Source: G965116155 sp965116155
GTDB lineage: Bacteria; Bdellovibrionota; Bdellovibrionia; Bdellovibrionales; UBA1609
DNA length: 64,000 bases
Reading direction: 5' to 3'
Assembly: GCA_965116155.1 (NCBI GenBank)
Contig: OZ220488.1
Span: 1,116,001 to 1,180,000 of the forward strand
Within the stretch, counting starts at the first letter, position 1. Every line of letters begins with the position of its first letter. Shown here piece after piece: positions 1 through 8,095 of the stretch. The position numbers and the translations under genes were made by a program. The notes under the pieces are model-generated. The model was not told where the DNA came from, did no database searches, and saw nothing but the letters and a program-made list of their open reading frames with translations.

Positions 1-197
1 AAAACTTCATCTACCACGCTGCCTTTGGCGCTTTTAAACAGCCCGTAATAGATTTTATGCGACTCAGGGCACACAGGTAAAAAAACACAATGCTTTTTGA
101 CCACTGCAAGCGACTCAGGGCCACTTATTCGCACAACACAAACGGCGCCTCTTGTAGATGTCGCAAGAGCGCAAATTGTACCAATGCTTTTGAGCAT
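1..197 (-). CDS. mnmE: tRNA modification GTPase MnmE (5' part only)
   Basis: Only the first 65 codons lie in the window; the gene runs off the left edge. Translating the minus strand from the ATG at 195-197 gives an N-terminus with IGTICALAT, then VVRISGPES, then a P..SHKIYYGLFK stretch. This matches the start of MnmE, the GTPase that works with MnmG to modify U34 of certain tRNAs. A TAG stands in frame just upstream of the ATG, so this start is the first possible one. It begins 6 bp after the jag stop, completing the conserved rpmH-rnpA-yidD-yidC-jag-mnmE order next to oriC. No clear Shine-Dalgarno is visible, so translation may be coupled to jag. Confidence 0.85.
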   Translation of the reverse strand, partial: MLKSIGTICALATSTRGAVCVVRISGPESLAVVKKHCVFLPVCPESHKIYYGLFKSAKGSVVDEV

Positions 198-203
198 GGT
201 TTG

Positions 204-710
204 CTAGGTCTTTTTTGCAGGTATGATTTTAATTTTTTTATACCTGCCCTCTCCTACAGAGTGGCTGCGGATGTGATCATGTTTTTCTATTTGACGATGC
301 GCCAACTTACGCTCTTGTGGTGGCATGCTGTCTAAAAAAACAGGCCTTTTGGTAGAGTCGGCTTTTTTAACGGCGTCTTCTACCTTTTTCGCCATGTCTT
401 GCTCTTTGTTTTGCCTTTGGCCCCTAATTGCCATATCTAACTTGATACCTTCGTTAGGAAAGTTGTTCCATATAGATTTTTGTACAACCGTATAAAGAGC
501 CTCAAGCAGTTGGCAGTCTTTTTTATACAGCAAATTTTCATCTTCCCCAAACAAACTCACACTAACGCCGTGTTTTGTTTCTTTGGTTTCGAAAGAGCAC
601 TGTATGTTCATGCGATCTAAAACACCGCCTAAAAAAAACTCCACATACTGCTCGGGAGATTCATATTTATTAGAACTTTTAGCACCAAATAATTTTTTTA
701 AAAAATTCAC
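204..710 (-). CDS. jag: Jag/KhpB-type KH-R3H RNA-binding protein
   Basis: A 168-residue protein with a KH-like region (about residues 45-105, including GEDENLLYKKDCQLLEAL) and an R3H domain (about 106-165) with the diagnostic R-x-x-x-H at 134-138 (ERKLAHRQ) and a GEGRYKKI strand. Jag (KhpB) proteins bind RNA and are encoded next to yidC in most bacteria. The separate basic Jag_N domain found in many homologues appears to be missing; the N-terminus has only a short LKKLFGAK stretch. It lies between yidC and mnmE in one minus-strand operon. Confidence 0.85.
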   Translation of the reverse strand: MNFLKKLFGAKSSNKYESPEQYVEFFLGGVLDRMNIQCSFETKETKHGVSVSLFGEDENLLYKKDCQLLEALYTVVQKSIWNNFPNEGIKLDMAIRGQRQNKEQDMAKKVEDAVKKADSTKRPVFLDSMPPQERKLAHRQIEKHDHIRSHSVGEGRYKKIKIIPAKKT

Positions 711-758
711 CCTCTTCTCCTAATGTACCTGTTATATGGGCATATTCCTTTTAAAAAC

Positions 759-2384
759 TTAGGCGTTGGCCTCTGTGCTTTTGGTAAAAATATACTGCTG
801 CACAAGGCCAAAAACCGTGCTCACGAGTATATATAAACTTAAACCACTGGGCAATCCTAGCATTAAAATCGTAAATAAAAACGGCATTATCATCATCACC
901 TTTTTTTGGGTATCATCCAAGGTACTGGGCGTGATTTTTTGCTGAACAAAAAACGCCCCTCCCACCAAAAGAGGCAGCACATAAAAGGGGTCTTTAAGAC
1001 TTAGGTCGTGTATCCACAGCACAAATGGCGCCTGATACAGCTCTATGCTTGAAGCCAGCACCCTGTAAAGGGCAAAAAATATGGGTATTTGCACAAACAT
1101 GGGCAAACAGCCCATTAAGGGGTTGGCCTTGTTTTCACGCATAATATGGGTCAGCTGCCTGGTGCGTTCCTGTGGGTCGTCTTTATACTTTTTCTGAACC
1201 TCTTTTATAAGCGGCTGTATCTTGGTCATTAGCCTCATGGACCTATAAGACACAATATTAAACGGCAGTACCAGTATCCTAACCACTATGGTGAGCATAA
1301 CCACCGCCCCACCCCAGTTGCCCACCAGTTTGTAAAAATATTGCATAAGTAGCAGTATCCATTTGGCAAAAAAGCTAAACCATCCAAAGTTGATAATTTT
1401 TGTTATTTTGTCATCTATAGCATGGAGGTATTTGTATTTTTTGGGCCCTATAAAAGCGCTGTGGTGTAGCATAAAGTCTTGCCCTGGCAAAAGCTGTTTG
1501 TAATCGAGCTTGATGAGCATTTTGTTGTGAGCTAATAGCGGTTTAGCATCGGCTATTATTTTAGATTTATCAAAAATTATTTGAGCAAAATACTGCGTGC
1601 TTAAAGCCGCAGTGTTTACGTGGCTGATGCTTTTGTCTGTTACTTTTTCGTCGACATTCCATCTTGTAATTTTGTTATCGTGCATTAAAACGAATTCTTG
1701 CACCTCAAAAGAAGGAACAAAAAAACCCCCGCCCTGGTTAAGGCTTTCTTCAACACCTTTAGACAAATAAGCTGCTAAGCCAGAAAAGTTGTTTTTAGGA
1801 GATTTAACTTTTGTAACAATATCTATGCTGTAGCTTTCAGGGTTAATGAGCATGGTTTTTTCTACTAACCCCCAGGGCATTGTAGCCTGACCGTAAAAGC
1901 TGTTTTTGTCTTTTTGCACCATAGAAAAATCAATGGCAGCACCATTAAGGTCATAGGTAGAAAAAGCCTGTGGCACCGAGGCCTGCGAGGTCTCGCTCCC
2001 TATACCCACCCCTCCTATACCCAGACGCATGGGTTCCATTTTGCGGTTTTTGTATTTTTTTAAAAAAAAGTCCACCATCCCCATGCCTTTGGACGAAATT
2101 TTTAAATTTAGCTGTGGGCTAGAAAAAACTAAAAAATGCTCTTTTATTTTTTGAGGCGCCTTTGCTTTGCCAGGCACAAATTGGCCCATATTTAAGCCAT
2201 CTACAGGCATAGGGTTAGCTGTTTTTACCTCTGCTGCTACTTTTGCTGCTATTTTTTTTGGGGCTGTTTTAGTGCGTGGGGGATATTTTTTTTGCATGTG
2301 CATTTGCCACATAAACCACGCCGCACCTACAAGCAGTATGGCAATTAGGGTGCTAGAATCCATAAAGTTTGCGTTGTTATTCAT
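759..2384 (-). CDS. yidC: Membrane protein insertase YidC
   Basis: A 541-residue YidC/Oxa1 insertase of the Gram-negative type. It has an N-terminal membrane segment (about residues 10-26), a large periplasmic domain (about 80-330), then the conserved five-helix insertase core containing NWGGAVVMLTIVVR, an IQPLIKEVQKKYKDDPQ hairpin and the GCLPMFVQIPIFFALYRVL segment. It inserts membrane proteins with or without SecYEG; F0 subunit c, encoded here at 15 kb, is a classic client of the family. It sits between yidD and jag. The length is normal for the proteobacterial family. Confidence 0.95.
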   Translation of the reverse strand: MNNNANFMDSSTLIAILLVGAAWFMWQMHMQKKYPPRTKTAPKKIAAKVAAEVKTANPMPVDGLNMGQFVPGKAKAPQKIKEHFLVFSSPQLNLKISSKGMGMVDFFLKKYKNRKMEPMRLGIGGVGIGSETSQASVPQAFSTYDLNGAAIDFSMVQKDKNSFYGQATMPWGLVEKTMLINPESYSIDIVTKVKSPKNNFSGLAAYLSKGVEESLNQGGGFFVPSFEVQEFVLMHDNKITRWNVDEKVTDKSISHVNTAALSTQYFAQIIFDKSKIIADAKPLLAHNKMLIKLDYKQLLPGQDFMLHHSAFIGPKKYKYLHAIDDKITKIINFGWFSFFAKWILLLMQYFYKLVGNWGGAVVMLTIVVRILVLPFNIVSYRSMRLMTKIQPLIKEVQKKYKDDPQERTRQLTHIMRENKANPLMGCLPMFVQIPIFFALYRVLASSIELYQAPFVLWIHDLSLKDPFYVLPLLVGGAFFVQQKITPSTLDDTQKKVMMIMPFLFTILMLGLPSGLSLYILVSTVFGLVQQYIFTKSTEANA

Positions 2385-2440
2385 CTATAGCTTTTTGTCT
2401 GTGCTTATTATCTGCCGCTTGCCAATTTTGCTTGCCAATT

Positions 2441-2635
2441 TTATTGGGGAAAATCCACACCCCCCTTACAAAGGGGGTTACATCTTAAAATACGCGTTGC
2501 AATTTTTTTTATTGCCGTAAAAAAGGGACCCTCTTGCAAAGCCTGCTCTGCATATGCAGAACAGGTGGGGTAAAACCTGCACTGTCCACCCAAATAAATA
2601 GAAAAATACGTTTGATACATTTTTATAAACAACAA
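2441..2635 (-). CDS. yidD: Membrane protein insertion efficiency factor YidD
   Basis: Small YidD-family protein with the invariant CRFYPTCSAYAEQAL and RILRCNPLCKGG motifs. The frame is open back to an ATG at 2776, but that start would overlap rnpA by more than 120 bp, and the extra residues are just rnpA read in another frame. After the rnpA stop, the in-frame starts are a CTG (2641), TTG codons (2635, 2632) and the ATG at 2620. The TTG at 2635 keeps the hydrophobic LLLFIKMYQ segment that usually opens the family, so it is used here. The exact start is uncertain. Translation is probably coupled to rnpA. Confidence 0.8.
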   Translation of the reverse strand: MLFIKMYQTYFSIYLGGQCRFYPTCSAYAEQALQEGPFFTAIKKIATRILRCNPLCKGGVDFPQ

Positions 2636-2654
2636 AAGCAGTTTAGTTGCTAGG

Positions 2655-3113
2655 TTAAATTTTTGAGCCTGAGTTTGCTTTTGGAAAACGGGTTTTGTGC
2701 CATGGTTTGTTGGGTTTTTTTTGCCGGTTTTGGAATACCCCTTTAAGGCCTTTTTGTACAGTTTTGGTAAACTCATAATATGACAACGTTTTGTAGTGCT
2801 CGCCTTTTACCCTTTTTAAGATGAAACTTATATCACATTCGCGCCCAGAAAAAGAACTTTTGTATGTTTCTAACCGGGGCTCTAGCTGAGCCTCTAGCTG
2901 AAGCGTTCGCAAGTAAGCCCTAAGCCAGCGTTTGAACTTATTACGCAACACAGCCGTGCCAACAAACCGAGGCACTGACCAAGCAAAACGGAAGCCCTCT
3001 AAATGGTTTTGCTTATACACCACCACCAGCCAGAAGCTGGGGTAAACCCTGCGACCCTCTTTGTAAAGTGACCTAAACTCCGATCTCGCAGTAAGGGTCC
3101 CAATTTTTGACAA
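2655..3113 (-). CDS. rnpA: Ribonuclease P protein component
   Basis: A 152-residue RnpA with the N-terminal LTARSEFRSLYKEGRRV segment and the signature RNKFKRWLRAYLR basic helix (RNxxKRxxR). It is the protein cofactor of RNase P, which matures tRNA 5' ends. It starts at TTG (3113), only 3 bp after the rpmH stop, the usual tight coupling. The C-terminal tail (about 35 residues, rich in K, R and N) is longer than in typical RnpA of 110-120 residues. Confidence 0.92.
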   Translation of the reverse strand: MSKIGTLTARSEFRSLYKEGRRVYPSFWLVVVYKQNHLEGFRFAWSVPRFVGTAVLRNKFKRWLRAYLRTLQLEAQLEPRLETYKSSFSGRECDISFILKRVKGEHYKTLSYYEFTKTVQKGLKGVFQNRQKKPNKPWHKTRFPKANSGSKI

Positions 3114-3116
3114 ACT

Positions 3117-3266
3117 TTACTTGCCGCCTGTTAAAACAACCAAACGCACACGGCCTTTGGCTCTACGCCTCAAAAGAGCCTTGCGACCACTTCGGGTTTG
3201 CATGCGCTTTCTAAACCCGTGGGTGTTTTTGCGCTTTCTTCTACTGGGCTGATACGTACGCTTCAT
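3117..3266 (-). CDS. rpmH: 50S ribosomal protein L34
   Basis: 49-codon gene found by translating the minus strand. It reads MKRTYQPSRRKRKNTHGF, then RKRMQTRSGRKALLRRRAKG, then a VRLVV tail with a short LTGGK extension. This is L34 almost to the letter. It is the first gene of the rpmH-rnpA-yidD-yidC-jag-mnmE operon, facing away from dnaA. Confidence 0.97.
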   Translation of the reverse strand: MKRTYQPSRRKRKNTHGFRKRMQTRSGRKALLRRRAKGRVRLVVLTGGK

Positions 3267-3386
3267 TTTTTAAAGCTCGTCCCTCTTTTTTTGAGGCCCA
3301 CCCTACAGCGCCACGACCTCACTAAGGCAGTTTTAGAGGATCCTCGAGTCGATACTCTTTCAACACACCTGTTTTGTCAATTTAAA

Positions 3387-3566
3387 TTAGAGCGCTAGCC
3401 ACATTCTCTGGGCAGAACGCAGTCTACCTGATAGTCCCTGAGAAGGGACGGCCATCAGGTAGACAAGTGTCCCACAGAGCATGTGGCGGCCTATAAGGGA
3501 TCTATGAGCCTGTAGCCTTGGGCGATGATCTCTAAGCCCAAGGCGACCACACTCCCGTCAAAGCCA
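3387..3566. repeat. Nested-hairpin repeat, full-length copy, between rpmH and dnaA
   Basis: Starts with the family end TTAGAGCGCTAGC. Outer arm ACATTCTCTGGG faces CCCACAGAGCATGT. The inner arm GTCTACCTGATAG faces CCATCAGGTAGAC around a CCCTGAGAAGGG tip. The right-hand motif GCGGCCTATAAGG follows, then a second stem (GCCTTGGGC / GCCCAAGGC) and a CACACTCCCGTCAAAGCC tail. It fills most of the 392-bp gap holding the divergent rpmH and dnaA promoters, so it may insulate or terminate transcription. No gene is seen in the gap. Confidence 0.85.
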
Positions 3567-3658
3567 TGGACACCCAAGCTTCCCTGGCCCCTTGCGCCCC
3601 ATGGCGGGCGCGGCATTTTTTTGTAGCCTCCTATGGCCCTGGGGAGTGAGACTGTTTT

Positions 3659-5200
3659 GTGTCTTTTTTTAATGAAATTGCTACCCAAGCCCCACCAAAG
3701 CCCTCACAAGCTTTGTCAGAACAGGTGTCTTTTTCACCCATCCAGGCCTGGGACAGCACCAAAACCGCAGTGTTAGCTCGAGCGCCCAAGCTGCTCAGAA
3801 TGTGCTTTCAGCAAACACAGCTCCTAAATAGCCAGGATTTGAAATCCTATACCCCGAAGCCTGGGGATAAGCTGTGTTTTTCTATTGGGGTGCCCTCACA
3901 AATGCACCAGGATCAGATCACTAAAAATCTACTCAAAGACATTCGATCTGAACTTAGCACCCAACTCTCAAACGTGGCCTTTGAGCTGAATTTTCAGCTC
4001 TCACCAGAGGCTTTTGTCAAAAGCCAACAGCCCTCTAACGGCCCTGCCAAGGGCTCTCAAAACCCCGTAAAAGCAGCCTCACCCTTGCCAAACCCCACGC
4101 CCAACCCAGCAAGCTTGGAACCTACCGCTAGGGTTAAGTCGTCTGCGAGGTCTAACAAGAAAAAATCCTTCTGGCTCAGGACCCTAAACGAGAGCCTGAC
4201 CTTTGATACCTTTGTAGAGGGCCCCAGCAACGATGTGGCCCATAGTGCAGCCTATGGAGTGGCTTGCAACCCTTCTGACCGAGCATTTAACCCCCTATAT
4301 ATTTATGGGCCTTCAGGGTTGGGAAAAACCCATCTGCTCAACGCTATGGGCAACCATATTGTACGCCATTTTCCCGACCTCTGCGTACGCTATTGCGATG
4401 CTGAAACTATGTTGAACGAGTTTATTTCGTGCCTCAGACGCAAAGACATGAACACCTTTAGAGCTCGGTACCGCGAGGAATGCGATATTTTATTTATTGA
4501 TGATATTCAAATACTAGGCAGCAAAGAGCGCTTTCAGGAAGAGTTTTTCTATACGCTTAACAGTTTCTTAAATGGTGGTCGCCAGGTGGCCTTTGCCAGT
4601 GACCGCATGCCGCACATGATAGAAGGGCTGCGGGATCGCATACGCACCCGTATGGAGGGGGGCTTTATTGCGGATATTAAAATGCCGGATCTTGAACACC
4701 GTATGGCCATTTTACAAAATAAAGTCAGCGAGATGCAGATCAACGTAAAGCCTCATATTGTGGAATATATCGCCCAAATATCCAAACAGTCTGTACGCGA
4801 ATTAGAGGGCAATCTCAAAAAAGTAAAAGCCTTTACAGACCTACAGGGGATTTCTATTAATAACCTGGCGCACATTAAGGAAATCCTAGCCCCTCATAAA
4901 AAACAGCTTCATATCTCTGTGGAGGATATCCAAAAATGCGTGGCCCACTACTACGATGTCAGGGTGCAGGAACTAAAAGGCAGCTCAAGACGCAAGGGCA
5001 TTGTGCATTCCCGGCAAATGGCCATGTACCTTATAAGGAAATTTCTTGATCTCCCACTTATCGAAATCGGCCAGGCTTTTGGTGGCAAAGACCACTCTAC
5101 GGTTATTAACGCGCTGCGTAAGGTAGAGCTGAATAAGCGCCTTTTACAAAACGAGCTCCAAGAGATCGAAACCCAGATTTATAACAGCTTTGGTGTATGA
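3659..5200 (+). CDS. dnaA: Chromosomal replication initiator DnaA
   Basis: 513-residue DnaA starting at GTG with a GGGGAG upstream. Domain I/II spans about residues 1-170, with a proline- and serine-rich linker. The AAA+ domain has Walker A GPSGLGKT at about 217-224 and Walker B ILFIDDIQ. The C-terminal DNA-binding domain carries GGKDHSTVINALRKVE, the DnaA signature that reads DnaA boxes. DnaA-ATP opens oriC, which lies directly downstream here. Gene order dnaA-oriC-dnaN-recF-gyrB-gyrA is the ancestral arrangement. Confidence 0.98.
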   Translation: MSFFNEIATQAPPKPSQALSEQVSFSPIQAWDSTKTAVLARAPKLLRMCFQQTQLLNSQDLKSYTPKPGDKLCFSIGVPSQMHQDQITKNLLKDIRSELSTQLSNVAFELNFQLSPEAFVKSQQPSNGPAKGSQNPVKAASPLPNPTPNPASLEPTARVKSSARSNKKKSFWLRTLNESLTFDTFVEGPSNDVAHSAAYGVACNPSDRAFNPLYIYGPSGLGKTHLLNAMGNHIVRHFPDLCVRYCDAETMLNEFISCLRRKDMNTFRARYREECDILFIDDIQILGSKERFQEEFFYTLNSFLNGGRQVAFASDRMPHMIEGLRDRIRTRMEGGFIADIKMPDLEHRMAILQNKVSEMQINVKPHIVEYIAQISKQSVRELEGNLKKVKAFTDLQGISINNLAHIKEILAPHKKQLHISVEDIQKCVAHYYDVRVQELKGSSRRKGIVHSRQMAMYLIRKFLDLPLIEIGQAFGGKDHSTVINALRKVELNKRLLQNELQEIETQIYNSFGV

Positions 5201-5559
5201 GGAGTCTGGTGCTATTTATCAGGTGCCCCCATTTTGTGTCTCACCAGGCGGGCCAATAGCAGCGTTTATCCACAATGTGGATAAGTGCTTGGGTTTTGGC
5301 ATTGTGGATAACTTTGTTCTGCTAAAAAGAGACGAAAAAGCCTTTAATATCAGGCTGGTTAAATCTGATATCCACATTTTATCCACAATTTTTTTAGTTT
5401 TGTGGATAATTTTGTGGATAACCTGTGCATAACGTGTGGATAGGCTCAAGTTATCCACATAAATCCACACTCTGTACACAGGCTATCCACAAAATGGGCT
5501 GCGTTTTTATTAAATAATATTGGCTGGTTAAATTATATTTCCACAAATCCACAGCCCCC

Positions 5560-5574
5560 TACTACTACTACTAG
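5560..5574 (-). promoter_or_regulatory. DnaA-trio element of oriC
   Basis: The plus strand reads TACTACTACTACTAG; the minus strand is therefore a run of TAG triplets, the DnaA-trio motif known from the Bacillus subtilis unwinding region. It has the known order of parts: DnaA-box-like sequences, a short GC run (CCCCC), the trios, then an AT-rich unwinding segment. Known of the family: a DnaA filament extends from the boxes onto the single-stranded trios to melt the duplex. Confidence 0.7.
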
Positions 5575-5658
5575 TTTATATATTTAAAATAACAAAGACG
5601 TAGGAGCCTTAAAAAACACACTTTTGCATTGCATTATTTTTTGTGTATTCACGAAAGC

Positions 5659-5686
5659 TTGGTCTTGTATCTTGCTTGGGTAGAAT
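5659..5686 (+). promoter_or_regulatory. Possible dnaN promoter
   Basis: TTGGTC and TAGAAT separated by 16 bp, ending about 63 bp before the dnaN start and just after the AT-rich part of oriC. It is a reasonable housekeeping-type match, judged by eye only. Confidence 0.3.
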
Positions 5687-5749
5687 GATCTACTAGTAAG
5701 GTATCGGGGCTAGTAGAGGTATTGGGGTGGTTTTTTACGGGGTGAGGCT

Positions 5750-6892
5750 TTGCAGTTTAGTGTAAAAAGAGCAGATTTATTACCAGCCTTAAAAAGGTGC
5801 CGGTCGTTGATAGACAGGCGCAGTACCTTGGATGTGCTTAAAAATGTGTGTCTTAGCCTAAGCACTGAAGAGCTTGAGGTTTACGCCACCAACTTAGAGT
5901 CGAGCTTGATTGAAAAAATCCCTATCAAATTGCGGTCTTTTGGTGGGAGTGACAAAGAGGGTCAGGAGTATGCTGTAAATGCGCGTAAATTTTACGATAT
6001 AGTGCATGAGCTATCAGATATGCAGCCAATAGAGATTAAAAGCGTTGATGCATCTTTAGAAATCCGTCAGGCTAAGGCCTTTTTTAAACTTGTGGGCATA
6101 GACCCTAAGGAGTTCCCCCCTACAAAACCTTTAGGGGAAGAGTGCTTTGTACCTATCGACACAGAGGCGTTAAAAGCCATGGTCAGCAAAACTCATTCTA
6201 GCACTTTAAAAGACGAAACACGGTATTACTTGAGCGGTGTGTTTTTTAAAAACCACACGCAAAACAGCACCCGCATGGTGGCTACAGATGGCTTTAGGTT
6301 GAGCTATGTTGAAAAACCCTTTCGCCTGCAAAACGAAACCCTGGACCATGGAGTGATTATTCCGCGGCGGGGGGTTTTAGAGATCCGGGATCTACTAGAA
6401 GGGCTCCACCAAGAGTCGGAGCTGAAGCTTTTTGTAAACAAGCAAATGATCGTGCTACAAGCGCCCAGTACCAGGCTTTCAATTCGCCTGGTAGAGGGGG
6501 AGTACCCTGAGTACGAGAGACTAGTACCTGCTGCGGGGGGTAGGAAAAGCTTTCTGGTAGAAAGAGAGCCGTTTTTTAATGCCCTTAAAAGGGTAGCCCT
6601 TATGGCTACAAAGAGCTACTGCAGTGTGAACTTTGCGATCGAGGGAGAAAAACTGCGTATAAGTTTCTCTCACCCTAGTGCAGGTGAAGCCGAGGATGAG
6701 CTTGAGATTGTAAGAGACCCACAGGAAGGCGGCGTAAGGGTGGGGTTTAATCCGCATTATGTTTTAGAGGCTGTGAGCCTGATAGAGGATCAAAAGGTTA
6801 AGGTGAGTCTTGAGAGCGATTCTGCACCGGGGGTGTTTACTCCTGGCAGCTCAGACGATCATAAGTGTATTGTAATGCCTGTGCATAGCTGA
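5750..6892 (+). CDS. dnaN: DNA polymerase III beta sliding clamp
   Basis: 380-residue beta clamp starting at TTG with GGTGAGG just upstream. Characteristic stretches are MQFSVKRADLLPALKR at the start, TRMVATDGFRLSYVEK in the middle domain and the C-terminal CIVMPVHS, close to the usual VMPMRL ending that forms the partner-binding pocket. It is the processivity clamp for DNA polymerase III. The recF start lies 7 bp after its stop. Confidence 0.95.
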   Translation: MQFSVKRADLLPALKRCRSLIDRRSTLDVLKNVCLSLSTEELEVYATNLESSLIEKIPIKLRSFGGSDKEGQEYAVNARKFYDIVHELSDMQPIEIKSVDASLEIRQAKAFFKLVGIDPKEFPPTKPLGEECFVPIDTEALKAMVSKTHSSTLKDETRYYLSGVFFKNHTQNSTRMVATDGFRLSYVEKPFRLQNETLDHGVIIPRRGVLEIRDLLEGLHQESELKLFVNKQMIVLQAPSTRLSIRLVEGEYPEYERLVPAAGGRKSFLVEREPFFNALKRVALMATKSYCSVNFAIEGEKLRISFSHPSAGEAEDELEIVRDPQEGGVRVGFNPHYVLEAVSLIEDQKVKVSLESDSAPGVFTPGSSDDHKCIVMPVHS

Positions 6893-6898
6893 GGATTT

Positions 6899-8095
6899 GT
6901 GTGGATACGTAGTATTTATCTGAGCCGGTATCGTAATATTCTTAAAGCGCAATTATTTTTTCATCCGCGGCTTAATATTTTTATAGGCTCTAATGGTCAG
7001 GGTAAGACCAACTTGTTAGAATCAATAGCAGTGGGGCTTAACGGGGCCTCTTTTAGAAGCACTGCAGGTGCTGCGAGTTTTCCTATGTTGGAGTCATTGA
7101 GTGATGCTGGGGGTTTAGAGCCTCTGTGGCCTGATGGGCTCTCTTTTGAAGGCACGGCTTTGGTTAAAATGGATTTCGTAGCAAACGATCTGCCGCATAA
7201 ACTAGAAGTGCGTTGGAAGGAGGGAAAAAAGCGGCAAACGAGACCCTCGGTCAAGAGGGCGCTGGCTTTTACTCCTGAGAGCCTGTCTTTAGTAAAACAA
7301 GGGGCTTCTGAGCGTAGGGCTTTTGTGGATGATGTGGTGGGCATACTGCCCTCATCCTATGCTTTGTCTCATACCCCACCCCATGGAATTGTGGAGGCTT
7401 TTGCAAAGTGTCTTAAAAACAAAAACGCACTTTTAAAGGCCTTAAAGCAAAAAGGTCCGCATGCGGATATGGAGCTTTTGCTAGCAGAGATAAACGGTAA
7501 ATTTGCTCAGCTTGCGACCCAGTTAAGCTTACTCAGAATAGAGGCGTTAAAACAGCTTCAACCCTTGTACCAAGAGGCTTGTAGAGAGGTGTTTTTTGGC
7601 AAAAAAGTGGACACTTACGTAGATTACTTGGTAAGCTCGCGCAGTGTTTTAGACTTGCCAAAAGCCGGCGTAAAAGAGCTTATTTTAGGGCGCTTGGAGG
7701 AGCTAAAAAACCTGGAGCAAAGCGTGGGTTATAGTTTAGCAGGCCCGCATCGGCATGATGTTAGCCTTATGTTTAATGGTGAAAACGCCAGGTTTTATTG
7801 CTCTCAGGGGCAGCAACGGGCTTTGACCCTAGCTTTAAAGTTGGCGCAAAAGGCTTTGCTGAATAAACTTAAGGCTGTGCAGCCCGTGTTTTTGTTGGAT
7901 GATGTTTTTAGTGAGTTGGATTCTAAAAGACGCAATTGGTTGGTGGATTTTTTAACAAACTCTTCAGAGCAGGTTTTTATTACTACAACGGATTCTGATT
8001 TGCCGGGTAATTTTGCTAAATCTCAAGCTAAGGGTGAGGGGTTTGTGTTTCAGGTTAAACAGGGGGCTTTTGAAAAAAGGCCATATGCAGAATGA
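6899..8095 (+). CDS. recF: DNA replication and repair protein RecF
   Basis: 398-residue RecF, an SMC-like ATPase that helps load RecA at single-strand gaps. Walker A GSNGQGKTNLLESI lies near residue 31, an ABC-type signature region is at CSQGQQRALTLALKLAQ, and Walker B is PVFLLDDVFSELD. The GTG start (VWIRSIYLSRYRN) gives the normal N-terminus. Its stop overlaps the gyrB start by 4 bp, so translation is coupled. Confidence 0.93.
   Translation: MWIRSIYLSRYRNILKAQLFFHPRLNIFIGSNGQGKTNLLESIAVGLNGASFRSTAGAASFPMLESLSDAGGLEPLWPDGLSFEGTALVKMDFVANDLPHKLEVRWKEGKKRQTRPSVKRALAFTPESLSLVKQGASERRAFVDDVVGILPSSYALSHTPPHGIVEAFAKCLKNKNALLKALKQKGPHADMELLLAEINGKFAQLATQLSLLRIEALKQLQPLYQEACREVFFGKKVDTYVDYLVSSRSVLDLPKAGVKELILGRLEELKNLEQSVGYSLAGPHRHDVSLMFNGENARFYCSQGQQRALTLALKLAQKALLNKLKAVQPVFLLDDVFSELDSKRRNWLVDFLTNSSEQVFITTTDSDLPGNFAKSQAKGEGFVFQVKQGAFEKRPYAE

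Larger units (their letters stand above)
5201..5749. other. Chromosomal replication origin (oriC)
   Basis: The 549-bp gap between dnaA and dnaN has no gene and is packed with DnaA boxes. Perfect TTATCCACA occurs at 5266, 5379 and 5451 (plus) and 5276, 5303, 5401 and 5413 (minus). A TTATGCACA lies at 5424 (minus), with one-mismatch boxes near 5368, 5435 and 5483. An AT-rich stretch (5508-5540) follows, then two weaker boxes, a C-run, a DnaA-trio array (5560-5574) and a second AT-rich stretch (5575-5593). Coding direction flips here from mostly minus to mostly plus, as expected at a bidirectional origin. Confidence 0.9.

Noticed and set aside
2641..2776. Upstream ATG for yidD
   Set aside because: It would overlap rnpA by more than 120 bp and only adds out-of-frame rnpA sequence.
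5190..5479. Open frames between dnaA and dnaN
   Set aside because: The DNA is an array of DnaA boxes; the frames are a by-product of the repeated 9-mers.
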